Shown one piece after another: positions 51,938 to 62,487 of a stretch of DNA of 64,000 bases; the first letter of the stretch is position 1; each line of letters begins with the position of its first letter. The notes beneath the pieces were generated by a model. That model was given only the letters and a program-made list of their open reading frames with translations. It was not told the DNA's origin and ran no database searches. The DNA is from Dyella lipolytica (lineage in GTDB: Bacteria > Pseudomonadota > Gammaproteobacteria > Xanthomonadales > Rhodanobacteraceae), in the NCBI RefSeq assembly GCF_030160075.1, contig NZ_BSNQ01000003.1, positions 552,625-616,624 on the forward strand, read 5' to 3'. The position numbers and the translations under genes are program-made.

Positions 51938-51967
51938 TTGTGATTTTCAAACGCTTCGATCTACAAT
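51938..51967 (+). promoter_or_regulatory. Probable sigma-70 promoter for tpsA
   Basis: TTGTGA (51938-51943) and TACAAT (51962-51967) are separated by 18 bases in an AT-rich stretch. Transcription would start near 51974, leaving a leader of roughly 390 bases. Confidence 0.4.
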
Positions 51968-52160
51968 CTCGGCGCGTTATTCGTTGTGAATACGTCGAGT
52001 TTCGTGTGTTGTTCAGTTTTGTGAAGGCCATGTTGGGGGCATGGTTCACGAAAGCGAACGCGCCGCGCTGACTTTTGTCCGTGCTGCGCACCTTCGCTGT
52101 GAGGATGCCCAATGGAAGCAACTGGGGGAGTTCCCACATGGTATGCACGCAAGGATGCGC

Positions 52161-52195
52161 GCTGGCAGCAGCAAGCTGCCGGCTTTCTCGTTTTT
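52161..52195 (+). terminator. Terminator-like hairpin inside the tpsA leader
   Basis: GCTGGCAGC-AGCAA-GCTGCCGGC is a nine-base-pair stem (one G-U pair) followed by TTTCTCGTTTTT. It stands about 165 bases before the tpsA start, where an attenuator would be expected. Confidence 0.5.
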
Positions 52196-52361
52196 ATGCC
52201 TATCGATAGCCATCTCGCGGCAAGTGCCGCGTTGCTCATATGCGATCTGCACGGATCGCCTGCGTCTCTGACACCTGCACATTGCTTATCGGACCGCGGC
52301 TACGCGCGCCGTTTGACAACACGCGTGCTTCGGACTCATCCATGCACCGGTGCTTTGAGTC

Positions 52362-55300
52362 ATGAATCATATCTACCGTCTTTGCTGGAGCCGTGCCAAC
52401 GGGCAGTGGGTTCCCACGTCTGAGTTGGCAAATCGTAGTGCGCCGATCGTTGCGTCGCGCAAGCGCATGATCGGCCACCGAGCCTTGATGCTATCGGTGT
52501 TGGCGGCGTCGCTATGCGCGGCTGGCATGGCTTATGCCGGTAACGGTCCCAGCGGCGGGCAGATTACGTCAGGTTCTGGACAGATCCAGCAAGTGGGTAA
52601 TACCACCACGATTCGGCAGAACAGTTCGACGCTTACGTTGAACTGGCAGAGCTTCAACATCGCGCCCAATCAGACGGTGGATTTCCTGCAGCCGAGCAGC
52701 AACGCGATTGCGGTCAACCGCATCTTTAGCAGCACACCTAGCGAGATCTACGGACACCTCGACGCCAACGGTCAGGTGTGGCTGATCAATCCCAGCGGTG
52801 TGTTGTTTGGGCAAAGCGCACAAGTGAATGTGGGCGGCCTGGTAGCGTCTACCTTGGATCTGGACGACAACACCTTGTCGTCGAACAACCGTCGATTCAG
52901 CGGATCGGGCACGGGCAGTGTGATCAATCGTGGCGCCATCACGGCGACGAAAGGCGGCTATGTCGCACTGATCGGCAACACCGTTTCCAATCAGGGCTTG
53001 ATCAGCGCGCGGTTGGGTACGGTGGCGTTAGGTGGCGGGAGCGCCGTCACGCTGACCTTCAACAACAACCAGCTGCTGCATTTGCAGGTGGATCAGAGCA
53101 CCTTGAACAACCTGGCGGAGAACCGTCAGCTGATCGTAGCCGATGGCGGCCAGGTGATCATGACCGCGGGTGCGAAGGATGCTTTGCTGGCCAGCGTGGT
53201 GAACAACAGCGGCGTGGTGCAAGCGCAGACAGTAGAGAACCACAACGGTGTGATCACCTTGCTAGGTGGCATGGAGAACGGCACCGTCAATGTGGGCGGC
53301 ACACTGGACGCGAGTGCGCCGAATGGCGGTAAGGGTGGTTCGATCGAAACCTCGGCGGCGCATTTCAATTTGGCTAGCAATGCGCACATCACGGCGAGCG
53401 CACCGCACGGTAGCGCCGGCACGTGGTTGGTCGACCCGATCAACCTGACCATCGACGCGCCCTCGGCAGCCACGATTGCCACTACGCTCAACGGTGGCAC
53501 CAATGTTGTCGATCAGACTACGGCCACCGGTGCTTCGGGTGTGGGTGTGCAATCGGCCGGTGCTGGCGATATCAACGTCAATGCCGCCATCAGCTGGACC
53601 AATGCCGCGGCGAGTCTTTCACTGCTGGCTTATCACGCCATCAACGTCAACGCATCGGTGACCGGTGCCGGTGGCGTCACCATGAATGCGAGCGGCGCCA
53701 ACCTGACTATTGCGGCGGGCGCTACGATCAGAGGCGGTACCGGCGTCACGTTGGCAACGTCGGCCAACTTCGTCAACAACCAGGGCGCAACGGCGGTGTC
53801 CACCGGCACCGCAGCATCGTGGTTGATCTATTCCAGCAATCCGACGCTGGATACCGCCGGTGGACTCACGCCGAACTTCATTCAGTACAACGCACCGTTC
53901 CAGACGGCACCCGTCGGTACGGGCAATGGTTTCCTCTACCGACTGGCACCGACGTTAACCATCACGGGCCTCACTGGCACGGTGAGCAAGGTCTACGATG
54001 GAACGACGACTGCGACGTTTGCAGCTTCCAATCTCACGACAACGGGGTTGGTGAATGGCAACGTGATTTCCAAGGCGACGGGAACTTACGCAAGTTCGAA
54101 TGCAGCAACTGGCATATTGGTGACCGGGCCGACGTCGATTTCCGGCATCACCCTCACTAATTCCACCGGCACAATTCCCGTTTACGGCTACACGTTGTCC
54201 GGCGCCACAGTCAGTGCAAACATCGGCACCATTACACCTGCGCCGCTCACCGCAACCATCATCAACAACCCAACCAAGGTCTACAACGGCACCACCAGTG
54301 CTGCTGTGCCCTCGGCCGATTACAGCCTGAGCGGATTCGTCGCCGGGCAGGGTGCAACAGTAAGCCAGCACACACCCACGGCCTACGCTACGGCGAATGC
54401 AGGATCGCAAACCATCACGGCGACGTTCTCACCGACCAACTTCACTGCCAATGCCGGTACCAATCTCAGCAACTACCTTCTGCCGACAACGGGTAGCGGT
54501 CTGGGTACGATCACTCCCGCACCGTTGCTAATCAGCGGCGTGATAGCCAACAACAAGGTTTACAACAGAACGACTGCGGATACGCTCAATACCAGCGCGG
54601 CCAGTCTCTATGGAGTCATCGCTGGCGACGCTGGGACAGTCTCGCTGGTTAGTACTGCCGCGACCGGCACCTTCAGCCAATCGAATGTCGGTAACGGTCT
54701 GGCGGTCACCGCATCCGGTTTCACGCTGACCGGTACGAATGCAAACAATTACGCGCTGACGCAACCTACGGGTCTTAGTGCAAACATCACGCCGCTGGCG
54801 CTGACTATCTCGGGTGTCATTGCCAACAACAAAGTCTATGACGGCACCATCGCGGATACGCTGAATCTCAGCGGTGCTTCGTTGAGCGGCGCGATCGCCG
54901 GCGACAACGTGACGCTTTCCAGCACCGGCGCTAGCGCCAGCTTCGGCCAGTCGAATGTCGGCAATAATTTGGCTGTGACGGCGACAGGGTTCGGCCTCAG
55001 CGGCACCGCGGCCGGCAACTACACCATCAGCCAGCCTTCCGGCCTGATTGCCAACATTACGCCTAAGCCGCTCACGATCACGCTTTCGGGGAATCCAACC
55101 AAGACCTATGACGGTACCAACGCGGCCACGATCCCCAATGCAAACTTCATAGTAAGCGGCTTTGTCGCGGGCCAGAGCGCTTCCATCTCGCAGACCAGTT
55201 CATCGACCTATGCGACGCCTAACGCTGGCACCGGTATCGCCATAACGGCGAATTTAGAAGCGTCCGACTTTACGGCGGCATCCGGTACCTTGTTGTCCAA

Positions 55301-58300
55301 CTACAGTTTCCCGGCCAGCGTCAGGGGAACGGGAGCTATCAATCCGATCGTGTTGGTGGGTGGCATCGTCAACAATCCCACCAAGGTTTACGACGCTACC
55401 ACGGCAGCGACATTGAGCAGTTCCAATTATTCGCTGAGCGGTTTGTTGCCGGGTCAAAGCATTACGGTGACGCAAACCAGCGGCACGTATGGATCGCCCA
55501 ATGCCGGTGTGGAGCCAGTCAGCGCCAACCTGACGTTGTCCAATTACGCGGCGGGCTCCGGCACCTTGTTGAGCAACTACGTGTTACCGGCTTTCATGAG
55601 CGGCTACGGCACCATTACACCGGCGCCGGTCTCGGTGAGTTTCAACGCCGCGATTACCGGCAATCCTACCAAGGTCTATGACGGCAACAATGTCGCCACA
55701 ATTCTGGCAAGTGATTTCACGCTGTCGGGCTTCCGGGGCAGCGATAGCGCCACGGTCAATCAGACGATCATCGGTAAGTACGCCACCGTCAATGTCGGTG
55801 TACAACCCGTATCGGCAAGCATGATCCAATCCGATTTCACCGCGGGGCCGGGCACCAATCTCAACAACTACCAGTTCCCGATTACCGCCTTCGGTACGGG
55901 CACCATCACGCCCGCGCCGCTGACGGCATCGATCATCGGCAATCCGACCAAGGTCTACAACGGTACCACCAGCGCCACGCTCACCTCGGCGAATTTCCAG
56001 TTCAGCGGTTTCGTCAATGGAGAAGGCGCCATTTACACGCCATCGGGGTCGAACAACTACAGCAATAAGAATGCCGGTACCGAGGGCATCACGTCCGCGT
56101 TGATATCGAGCGATTTCACCGCCAACGCCGGTACGCTTCTGACCAATTACATACTACCCACGACGGCATCGGGAACGGGAACGATCACACAGGCGCCGCT
56201 GTTTATCACCAACGTCTACGCGAACAACAAGGTCTACAACACGACGACTGCCGACACGCTCAATGTCAGTACCGCGGCATTGTCTGGATTGGTCTCCGCC
56301 GATGTCGGCAACGTTACCTTGACGCCAGCGACTACCGGCACGTTCTCGCAGGCGAACGTCGGCAATGGTCTGAGCGTGACACCAGGCACCTTTAGCATCA
56401 GTGGTTCCGAGGCGGCCAACTATGCCTTGGTGCAACCTACCGGTCTGACGGCCAACATCACGCCGGCGACGCTGACGATTTCTGGCGTGCTCGCCAACAA
56501 CAAGGTGTATGACGCCACTACCACGGATAGCCTCAACACCGCGGGCGGTGTGTTGAATGGTGTATTGGGCAGTGACAGCGTGACCTTGTCATCTACGGGG
56601 GCAACCGCAAAATTCGGTCAATCGAATGTGGGCAATAACCTGGCGGTAGCCGCGAGCGGTTTCACCATCGGCGGCGCATCGGCGTCCAACTACACATTGG
56701 CACAACCGAGCGGATTGACGGCCAATATCACACCGGCGCCATTGACTGCCGCGATCATCGGTACGCCGACCAAGGTTTACGACGGTACCACGTCGGCCTT
56801 GATTGTCCCCTCGGACTACACACTCACCGGCTTCGTAGCCGGGCAGGGCGGTACCATTACGCAGGCTGCGAGCTCCAGTTATGGAAGTCCCAATGCAGGC
56901 ACGGGTCTCGCGGTGAGCTCGACGTTGGTAACGTCCGATTTCCAGGCAAATGCGGGAACGAACCTATCGAACTACCTCTTGCCGACCAGTGCGTTCGGTA
57001 GCGGCGGCGTTATCACACCGGTAATTCTCAACCTGACGGGAACGCGTGTCTACGACGCTACGACCAATGCCGCCGCGTCGTTGTTCGGCAGTAACGGCGT
57101 GTTGACTGGCATCAACGGCCAGACGCTTACGTTGAGCGGTACAGGTACCTTGTCGACCAAAAACGTCGGCGTGCAACAACCGTTCGCTGCAGGTGGCTTG
57201 AGTGGCTTCACTCTCACTGGTAACGGTGCAGCGCTGGCCGGCAACTACTCGCTCGTAGGCGGTACGGACTGGGTTACCATCACGCCGGCTACTTTGACCG
57301 TGGCGGGCACAGTTGCGGCGAACAAGGTCTACGACAGCACAACCGTCGCGAGCTTGAGCGGCTCAACGTTGGTGGGCGTGCTTGGCACTGACGTCATCAC
57401 GTTAGGTAACAATACAACCGGCACGTTCAACAACAAGAATGTAGGCAACGCCAAGCCGGTCAAAACCGCCATGACCATCAGCGGCACGGACGCGAGCAAC
57501 TACATCATCCTGCAACCGACGACGGTTACGGCGAATATCACGCCGCTGGCGATTTCCGTCACAGCTGCTGGCCAGAACAAGCAGTACGACGCCACAACCA
57601 CGGCGAATGTCAACTTGAGCAGCACCGGAGTGCTGGCTGGCGACAAAGTGTCATTCGCCAATACCTCGGCCAACTTCACGCAGAGCAATGTCGGCAACGG
57701 TATTACGATCAATGTGGCAGGTATCACCGCCGGCGGCACGGATGGCGGCAACTACACCTTGATTAACACGACGGCCACCACCGCCGCGAATATCACACCG
57801 AGAATCCTCAACCTCACCAGCACACGCGTCTACGATTCCACCACCAATGCCGCCGCAACCCTGTTCGGCGCCAATGGCGTGCTGACCGGCATCGCCGGAC
57901 AAACATTGACGCTTACTGGTACCGGCACCTTGTCGACCAAGAATGTGGGCTCGCAGCGGCCGTTTGCTGCCGGCGGCCTGGCTGGTTTTACGCTCACCGG
58001 CAACGGCACGGCACTCGCCAGCAACTACACCTTCGTGGGTGGCACGGATTGGGTAACGATCACTCCGTTCCAATTGACCATCAGCGGTGCGACTGCGCAA
58101 AACAAAGTTTACGACGGCACCACCGTAGCGCAGGTTACCGGCGCTACGCTCTCCACGCCGTTCGCCGGAGATACGGTCACGCTAAGCAATAGCGGCACCG
58201 GCACCTTCGCGACGAAGAACGTTGGGAATGCCATCGGCGTAACGACCAGCATGACCCTGACCGGTGCGGATGCTGCGAACTATTCCATCACCCAGCCCAC

Positions 58301-61300
58301 GGGTTTGAACGCGAACATCACACCGTTGGCGATCACCGTCGCGGCCACCGGCCAGAACAAGGTCTACGACACGACGACTAACGCAACTGTCGGTCTGAGC
58401 AGTACCGGTGTGCTTGCCGGCGACAGCCTTACGTTTACCGACACGTCGGCCACGTTCAATAGTCCCAATGTCGCCAACGGCATTCCCATTACCGTATCGG
58501 GTATCAGCGCGACCGGCACGGGTGCGGGCAACTACACCTTCAACACCACGGCCAGCACCAGCGCAAACATCACACCGGTGATCCTCAACCTCACCGGCAC
58601 GCGCGTGTATGACGCTACCACTAATGCGGCCCTTACTCTGTTCGGCACCAACGGCGTGTTGACCGGTATCGCTGGCCAAACCCTGACGCTGGGTGGAACC
58701 GGTACTAGTGCCTTGTCGACCAAGAATGTCGGCACGCAGCAACCGTTCGCTGCCGGAGCCATCAATAACTTTACCTTGACCGGCAACGGTAGCGCCCTCG
58801 CCAGCAACTACACCCTGATCGGTGGAACCGACTGGGTCACCATTACGCCAGCCACCTTGACGGTTGCCGGCACGGTCGCGGCGAACAAGGTTTACGACGG
58901 CAATACCATCGCGGCGTTGAGCGGATCCACCTTGGTCGGTGTGCTGGGCACCGACGCAATCACGCTGGGTAACGCCACCGCAGGCACGTTCAACAACAAG
59001 AACGTGGGCGATGCCAAACCTGTCAGCACGGCCATGACCATCAGCGGCACGGATGCGAGTAACTACATCATCGTGCAGCCGACGATGGTGACGGCCAATA
59101 TCACGCCGCTGGCAATCACGATCGCAGCCACGGGCAGCAACAAGACCTACGATGGCACCACGACCGCCACGGTCGGCTTGAGCAGTACCGGCGTACTGGC
59201 GGGCGACAGCGTGAACTTCAGTGACACGTCGGCGAACTTCAGCACAGCAAACGCCGGCAACGGCATAACGATCGCGGTCGATGGCATTACCGGTAGCGGT
59301 ACGGATGCGGGCAACTACACGTTCAACACCACGGCCAACGCGAGCGCGAATATCACGCCAGCCATCATCAACCTGTCCGGCACGCAGGCTTACAACGGCA
59401 CGACGACAATCAATCCCAGCGCGTTTGGTGCCAATGGAGTGATTGCGGGTGTCGCCGGCCAGACGCTGTTACTGAGCGGTACGGGCATTGCGCCGTCCAA
59501 GAACGTGGCAACGAACGAGGCGTTCAACGTGAATAGCCTCGCCTTGAACGGCAACGGCGGTTCGCTCGCCAGCAATTACACGCTGGTCGGAGGTGCCGAT
59601 ACGGTGACCATCACACCGCTTGCGATTACGGTCACGGCCACCGGCCAAAACAAGACTTACAACGGCACCACGGCCGACCCGGGCCTCACCTTGAGCAGCA
59701 GTGGCGAGATTCCTGGCGACAATCTGACCTTCACCGGCTCGTCGATTAATTTCGGGACGCCGAATGCCGGTAACAACATACCCATTTCAGTCACCGGTAT
59801 TACAGGCAGCGGCACCGATCTGGCCAACTACACGTTCAACACCAGCGCCAGCACCAGCGCGAACATCACACCGGTGATTCTCAACCTCACTGGCACGCGC
59901 GTTTACAACGGCAGCACCGATGCGAATGCCAGCCTGTTCGGCACCAACGGGGTCGTAACCGGTATCAATGGCGATACCCTGACCTTGAGTGGCACGGGTA
60001 TTAGCCCGAGCAGGAATGTCGGCACGTACACGCCGTTCGGCCTCAACGATCTCAGCCTGACCGGCAACGGCTCGGCGCTGGCCAGCAACTACACGCTGGT
60101 GGGTGGCACCGACACGCTGACCATCACGCCACTAGCCATTACCGTTGGTGCCGTCGGGCAGGACAAGACTTATGACGGCACGACGACCGCGACGGTCAAT
60201 CTGATCGGTTCGGGTCTGATCGGCGGCGATATTGTGAGCTTCACCGATACGTCGGCGAACTTCAGTTCGCCCAACGCAGGCCACAACGTTCCCATCACCG
60301 TCAACGGCATCAGCGCAGTGGGTGCGGATGCTGGCAACTACACCTTCAACACCACCACATCGACCGTTGCCACGATCGACCCGGCCGTGCTCAATCTCAC
60401 CAGCACACGCGTCTACAACGGCACCACTGCAGCCGACGCCAGTCTCTTCGGCAATAACGGCGTGTTGACTGGCATCAACGGACAGACGTTGACCTTGTCC
60501 GGCACCGGTACGCTGTCCACCAAGAATGTGGGCGTACAGCAATCGTTCGCTGCCGGCGGATTGAGCGGTTTCAGTTTGACTGGAAATGGTTCGGCATTGG
60601 CCAGCAATTACACCTTCGTCGGCGGCGACGACTGGGTCACTATCACGCCCGCAACCCTCACGGTGATCGGCACCACCACTAGTGATCGCGTCTACAACGG
60701 CACCACAGTCGATACGCTTACGGGCTCCCAGCTTTCCGGCCTGTTCGCTGGCGATAGCGTGGCGCTGGGCAATGACACCACGGGTCTGTTCGCCGACAAG
60801 AATGTGGGCAATAACAAAGCCATCACTACGGCGATGACTATCGACGGCACCGATTCGGGTAACTACATTTTGGTGCAACCCACCGGCTTGACCGCCAATG
60901 TCACGCCACTGGGCATCGTCGTCGACGCCACCGGCACCAACAAGGTTTACGACGGCAATACGCTAGATACGGTCGGCTTGAGCAGCACGGGTGTGCTTGC
61001 GGGTGACCAGGTGAGTTTCAGCAATACCTCGGCCAATTTCTCCGACAAAAACGTCGGCAACGGCAAGGCCGTCACCGTGGATGGCATCAGCTCGAGCGGT
61101 ACGGATGCGGGCAACTACATGCTGCTCAACAACACCGCGATGACCACCGCCGACATCACGCCGCTGGCGATCACCATCGGGGCCAACGGCATCAACAAGG
61201 TCTACGACGGCAACGCCATCGATACTGTTTCGTTGTTTGCGACCGGTGCCATTGCGGGCGACCAGCTGAACTTTGCGGATGCCTCGGCCCTGTTCGACAA

Positions 61301-62423
61301 CAAGAACGCGGGCAACGGCAAGCCGGTCACTATCTCGGGCATCACAGGCAGTGGCGCGGATATTGGCAACTACACCTTTAATACCTCAACGACCACGACG
61401 GCCAACATCACCCCGCTGGGTATCACCATCGACGCTACCGGCATCAACAAGATTTACAACGGCAATACGCTGGACACGGTGGGCTTGAGCAGCACGGGCG
61501 TACTCGCCGGCGATCAGGTGAGTTTCAACAGCGCCTCCGCCAATTTCTCTGACAAGAATGTCGGCAATGGCAAGACTGTCACCGTGGATGGTATTACTGG
61601 TAGCGGTGCGGATGCGGGCAACTACATGCTGCTCAATAACACCGCGACCACTACTGCCAATATCACGCCGCTGTCGATCGTCATCGACGCTAACGGCACG
61701 AACAAGGTATTCGACGGCAATACCCTTGATACCGTGTCGCTGTACGGGATCGGTATTGTTCCAGGCGATCAGCTGAGCTTCGCCGATGCGTCGGCGCTGT
61801 TCAACGATCCGAGTGCTGGCAACGGCAAGCCAGTGACGATATCGGGCATTACCGGTAGCGGCGCGGATATTGGCAATTACATCTTCAACACGTCGACGAC
61901 GACGACAGCCAATATCACTCCGCTACCCATCTCGGTCATTGCCGATGGGAGCAATCGCAAGTTCAACGATACCGATACGGATGCTGTCACGTTAAGCAGC
62001 ACGGGTGCGCTACCTGGCTTCCCCGTGAGCTTCACGGATAGCTCGGCCTTGTTTAACAACCCCTATGGTGGCAACGACAAGCCCGTCACGGTGTCCGGTA
62101 TCAGTACCACCGGCCCGGACGCGGGTGACTATGTTGTCGCCGACCCGACCACCATCGCCTACGCCGATATCACGGATATCGGTTCACTTGGCACGGGTGT
62201 GCAGAACAGTTGGATCGCTGGCATCCAGGGCGCGCTGTTTCCGCAGGTCATCGCAACGCCCTACGGCATCGCCGATATGGGCGCAGTCGGCGTCTTTACC
62301 GGCAACCAGAAGAAGCGGCATCGCCCGATCGAGCGCAACGTGATCCGTGCCGACTTCCATTCCGGACTTCCCATCAGCGTTATCAGCGGAGGTGTGCGAC
62401 TGCCCACGGATGCTTCTCCGTGA
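52362..62423 (+). CDS. TpsA-type giant exoprotein with filamentous-haemagglutinin domain and MBG repeats
   Basis: A 3353-residue two-partner secretion exoprotein. Residues 1-40 are an extended signal peptide region (MNHIYRLCWSRANGQWVPTS), followed by a signal segment (LMLSVLAASLCAAGMAYAG). The TPS secretion domain follows, with LNWQSFNIAPNQTVDF and NPSGVLFGQSAQVNVGGLVAST. Residues about 540-3270 are 31 YDG/MBG-type repeats, each opening with a variant of NKVYDGTT and ending near NYTLxxPxxxxANITP. The last 80 residues are unique (WIAGIQGALFPQVIATPYGIAD). It should be exported by the adjacent TpsB and act at the surface as adhesin; no toxin tip is visible. Confidence 0.93.
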   Translation: MNHIYRLCWSRANGQWVPTSELANRSAPIVASRKRMIGHRALMLSVLAASLCAAGMAYAGNGPSGGQITSGSGQIQQVGNTTTIRQNSSTLTLNWQSFNIAPNQTVDFLQPSSNAIAVNRIFSSTPSEIYGHLDANGQVWLINPSGVLFGQSAQVNVGGLVASTLDLDDNTLSSNNRRFSGSGTGSVINRGAITATKGGYVALIGNTVSNQGLISARLGTVALGGGSAVTLTFNNNQLLHLQVDQSTLNNLAENRQLIVADGGQVIMTAGAKDALLASVVNNSGVVQAQTVENHNGVITLLGGMENGTVNVGGTLDASAPNGGKGGSIETSAAHFNLASNAHITASAPHGSAGTWLVDPINLTIDAPSAATIATTLNGGTNVVDQTTATGASGVGVQSAGAGDINVNAAISWTNAAASLSLLAYHAINVNASVTGAGGVTMNASGANLTIAAGATIRGGTGVTLATSANFVNNQGATAVSTGTAASWLIYSSNPTLDTAGGLTPNFIQYNAPFQTAPVGTGNGFLYRLAPTLTITGLTGTVSKVYDGTTTATFAASNLTTTGLVNGNVISKATGTYASSNAATGILVTGPTSISGITLTNSTGTIPVYGYTLSGATVSANIGTITPAPLTATIINNPTKVYNGTTSAAVPSADYSLSGFVAGQGATVSQHTPTAYATANAGSQTITATFSPTNFTANAGTNLSNYLLPTTGSGLGTITPAPLLISGVIANNKVYNRTTADTLNTSAASLYGVIAGDAGTVSLVSTAATGTFSQSNVGNGLAVTASGFTLTGTNANNYALTQPTGLSANITPLALTISGVIANNKVYDGTIADTLNLSGASLSGAIAGDNVTLSSTGASASFGQSNVGNNLAVTATGFGLSGTAAGNYTISQPSGLIANITPKPLTITLSGNPTKTYDGTNAATIPNANFIVSGFVAGQSASISQTSSSTYATPNAGTGIAITANLEASDFTAASGTLLSNYSFPASVRGTGAINPIVLVGGIVNNPTKVYDATTAATLSSSNYSLSGLLPGQSITVTQTSGTYGSPNAGVEPVSANLTLSNYAAGSGTLLSNYVLPAFMSGYGTITPAPVSVSFNAAITGNPTKVYDGNNVATILASDFTLSGFRGSDSATVNQTIIGKYATVNVGVQPVSASMIQSDFTAGPGTNLNNYQFPITAFGTGTITPAPLTASIIGNPTKVYNGTTSATLTSANFQFSGFVNGEGAIYTPSGSNNYSNKNAGTEGITSALISSDFTANAGTLLTNYILPTTASGTGTITQAPLFITNVYANNKVYNTTTADTLNVSTAALSGLVSADVGNVTLTPATTGTFSQANVGNGLSVTPGTFSISGSEAANYALVQPTGLTANITPATLTISGVLANNKVYDATTTDSLNTAGGVLNGVLGSDSVTLSSTGATAKFGQSNVGNNLAVAASGFTIGGASASNYTLAQPSGLTANITPAPLTAAIIGTPTKVYDGTTSALIVPSDYTLTGFVAGQGGTITQAASSSYGSPNAGTGLAVSSTLVTSDFQANAGTNLSNYLLPTSAFGSGGVITPVILNLTGTRVYDATTNAAASLFGSNGVLTGINGQTLTLSGTGTLSTKNVGVQQPFAAGGLSGFTLTGNGAALAGNYSLVGGTDWVTITPATLTVAGTVAANKVYDSTTVASLSGSTLVGVLGTDVITLGNNTTGTFNNKNVGNAKPVKTAMTISGTDASNYIILQPTTVTANITPLAISVTAAGQNKQYDATTTANVNLSSTGVLAGDKVSFANTSANFTQSNVGNGITINVAGITAGGTDGGNYTLINTTATTAANITPRILNLTSTRVYDSTTNAAATLFGANGVLTGIAGQTLTLTGTGTLSTKNVGSQRPFAAGGLAGFTLTGNGTALASNYTFVGGTDWVTITPFQLTISGATAQNKVYDGTTVAQVTGATLSTPFAGDTVTLSNSGTGTFATKNVGNAIGVTTSMTLTGADAANYSITQPTGLNANITPLAITVAATGQNKVYDTTTNATVGLSSTGVLAGDSLTFTDTSATFNSPNVANGIPITVSGISATGTGAGNYTFNTTASTSANITPVILNLTGTRVYDATTNAALTLFGTNGVLTGIAGQTLTLGGTGTSALSTKNVGTQQPFAAGAINNFTLTGNGSALASNYTLIGGTDWVTITPATLTVAGTVAANKVYDGNTIAALSGSTLVGVLGTDAITLGNATAGTFNNKNVGDAKPVSTAMTISGTDASNYIIVQPTMVTANITPLAITIAATGSNKTYDGTTTATVGLSSTGVLAGDSVNFSDTSANFSTANAGNGITIAVDGITGSGTDAGNYTFNTTANASANITPAIINLSGTQAYNGTTTINPSAFGANGVIAGVAGQTLLLSGTGIAPSKNVATNEAFNVNSLALNGNGGSLASNYTLVGGADTVTITPLAITVTATGQNKTYNGTTADPGLTLSSSGEIPGDNLTFTGSSINFGTPNAGNNIPISVTGITGSGTDLANYTFNTSASTSANITPVILNLTGTRVYNGSTDANASLFGTNGVVTGINGDTLTLSGTGISPSRNVGTYTPFGLNDLSLTGNGSALASNYTLVGGTDTLTITPLAITVGAVGQDKTYDGTTTATVNLIGSGLIGGDIVSFTDTSANFSSPNAGHNVPITVNGISAVGADAGNYTFNTTTSTVATIDPAVLNLTSTRVYNGTTAADASLFGNNGVLTGINGQTLTLSGTGTLSTKNVGVQQSFAAGGLSGFSLTGNGSALASNYTFVGGDDWVTITPATLTVIGTTTSDRVYNGTTVDTLTGSQLSGLFAGDSVALGNDTTGLFADKNVGNNKAITTAMTIDGTDSGNYILVQPTGLTANVTPLGIVVDATGTNKVYDGNTLDTVGLSSTGVLAGDQVSFSNTSANFSDKNVGNGKAVTVDGISSSGTDAGNYMLLNNTAMTTADITPLAITIGANGINKVYDGNAIDTVSLFATGAIAGDQLNFADASALFDNKNAGNGKPVTISGITGSGADIGNYTFNTSTTTTANITPLGITIDATGINKIYNGNTLDTVGLSSTGVLAGDQVSFNSASANFSDKNVGNGKTVTVDGITGSGADAGNYMLLNNTATTTANITPLSIVIDANGTNKVFDGNTLDTVSLYGIGIVPGDQLSFADASALFNDPSAGNGKPVTISGITGSGADIGNYIFNTSTTTTANITPLPISVIADGSNRKFNDTDTDAVTLSSTGALPGFPVSFTDSSALFNNPYGGNDKPVTVSGISTTGPDAGDYVVADPTTIAYADITDIGSLGTGVQNSWIAGIQGALFPQVIATPYGIADMGAVGVFTGNQKKRHRPIERNVIRADFHSGLPISVISGGVRLPTDASP
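53960..62170 (+). repeat. Array of 31 YDG/MBG coding repeats
   Basis: Each unit is about 70-95 codons and carries KVYDGTT or a variant. At least three unit types alternate. Types A (NLTGTRVYDATTNAA), B (AANKVYDSTTVASLSG) and C (GQNKQYDATTTANVNLSSTG) follow each other as A-B-C three times, starting near 57027, 57807 and 58584, i.e. at periods of 780 and 777 bases. The distal units (about 60930-61910) are near-duplicates in pairs. Only coding sense is maintained; no stop interrupts. Confidence 0.85.
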
Positions 62424-62487
62424 GTAAAACAACTACGTGGCGCGCATCTGAGCGCCTACCGTCAACTAATCGTTCCGGCAGCCACTC

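Larger units (their letters stand above)
51760..52361 (+). other. 600-base leader/intergenic region upstream of tpsA
   Basis: No convincing gene. The first 200 bases are AT-rich and contain a sigma-70-like promoter (51938-51967); the rest would be a transcribed leader of about 390 bases, with a terminator-like hairpin at 52161-52195. A small open frame at 52041-52271 has no family sequence and an unproven start. Confidence 0.5.

Noticed and set aside
52041-52271. 76-codon open frame in the tpsA leader
   Set aside because: It runs through the terminator-like hairpin and has no motif; could be a leader peptide but nothing supports it.
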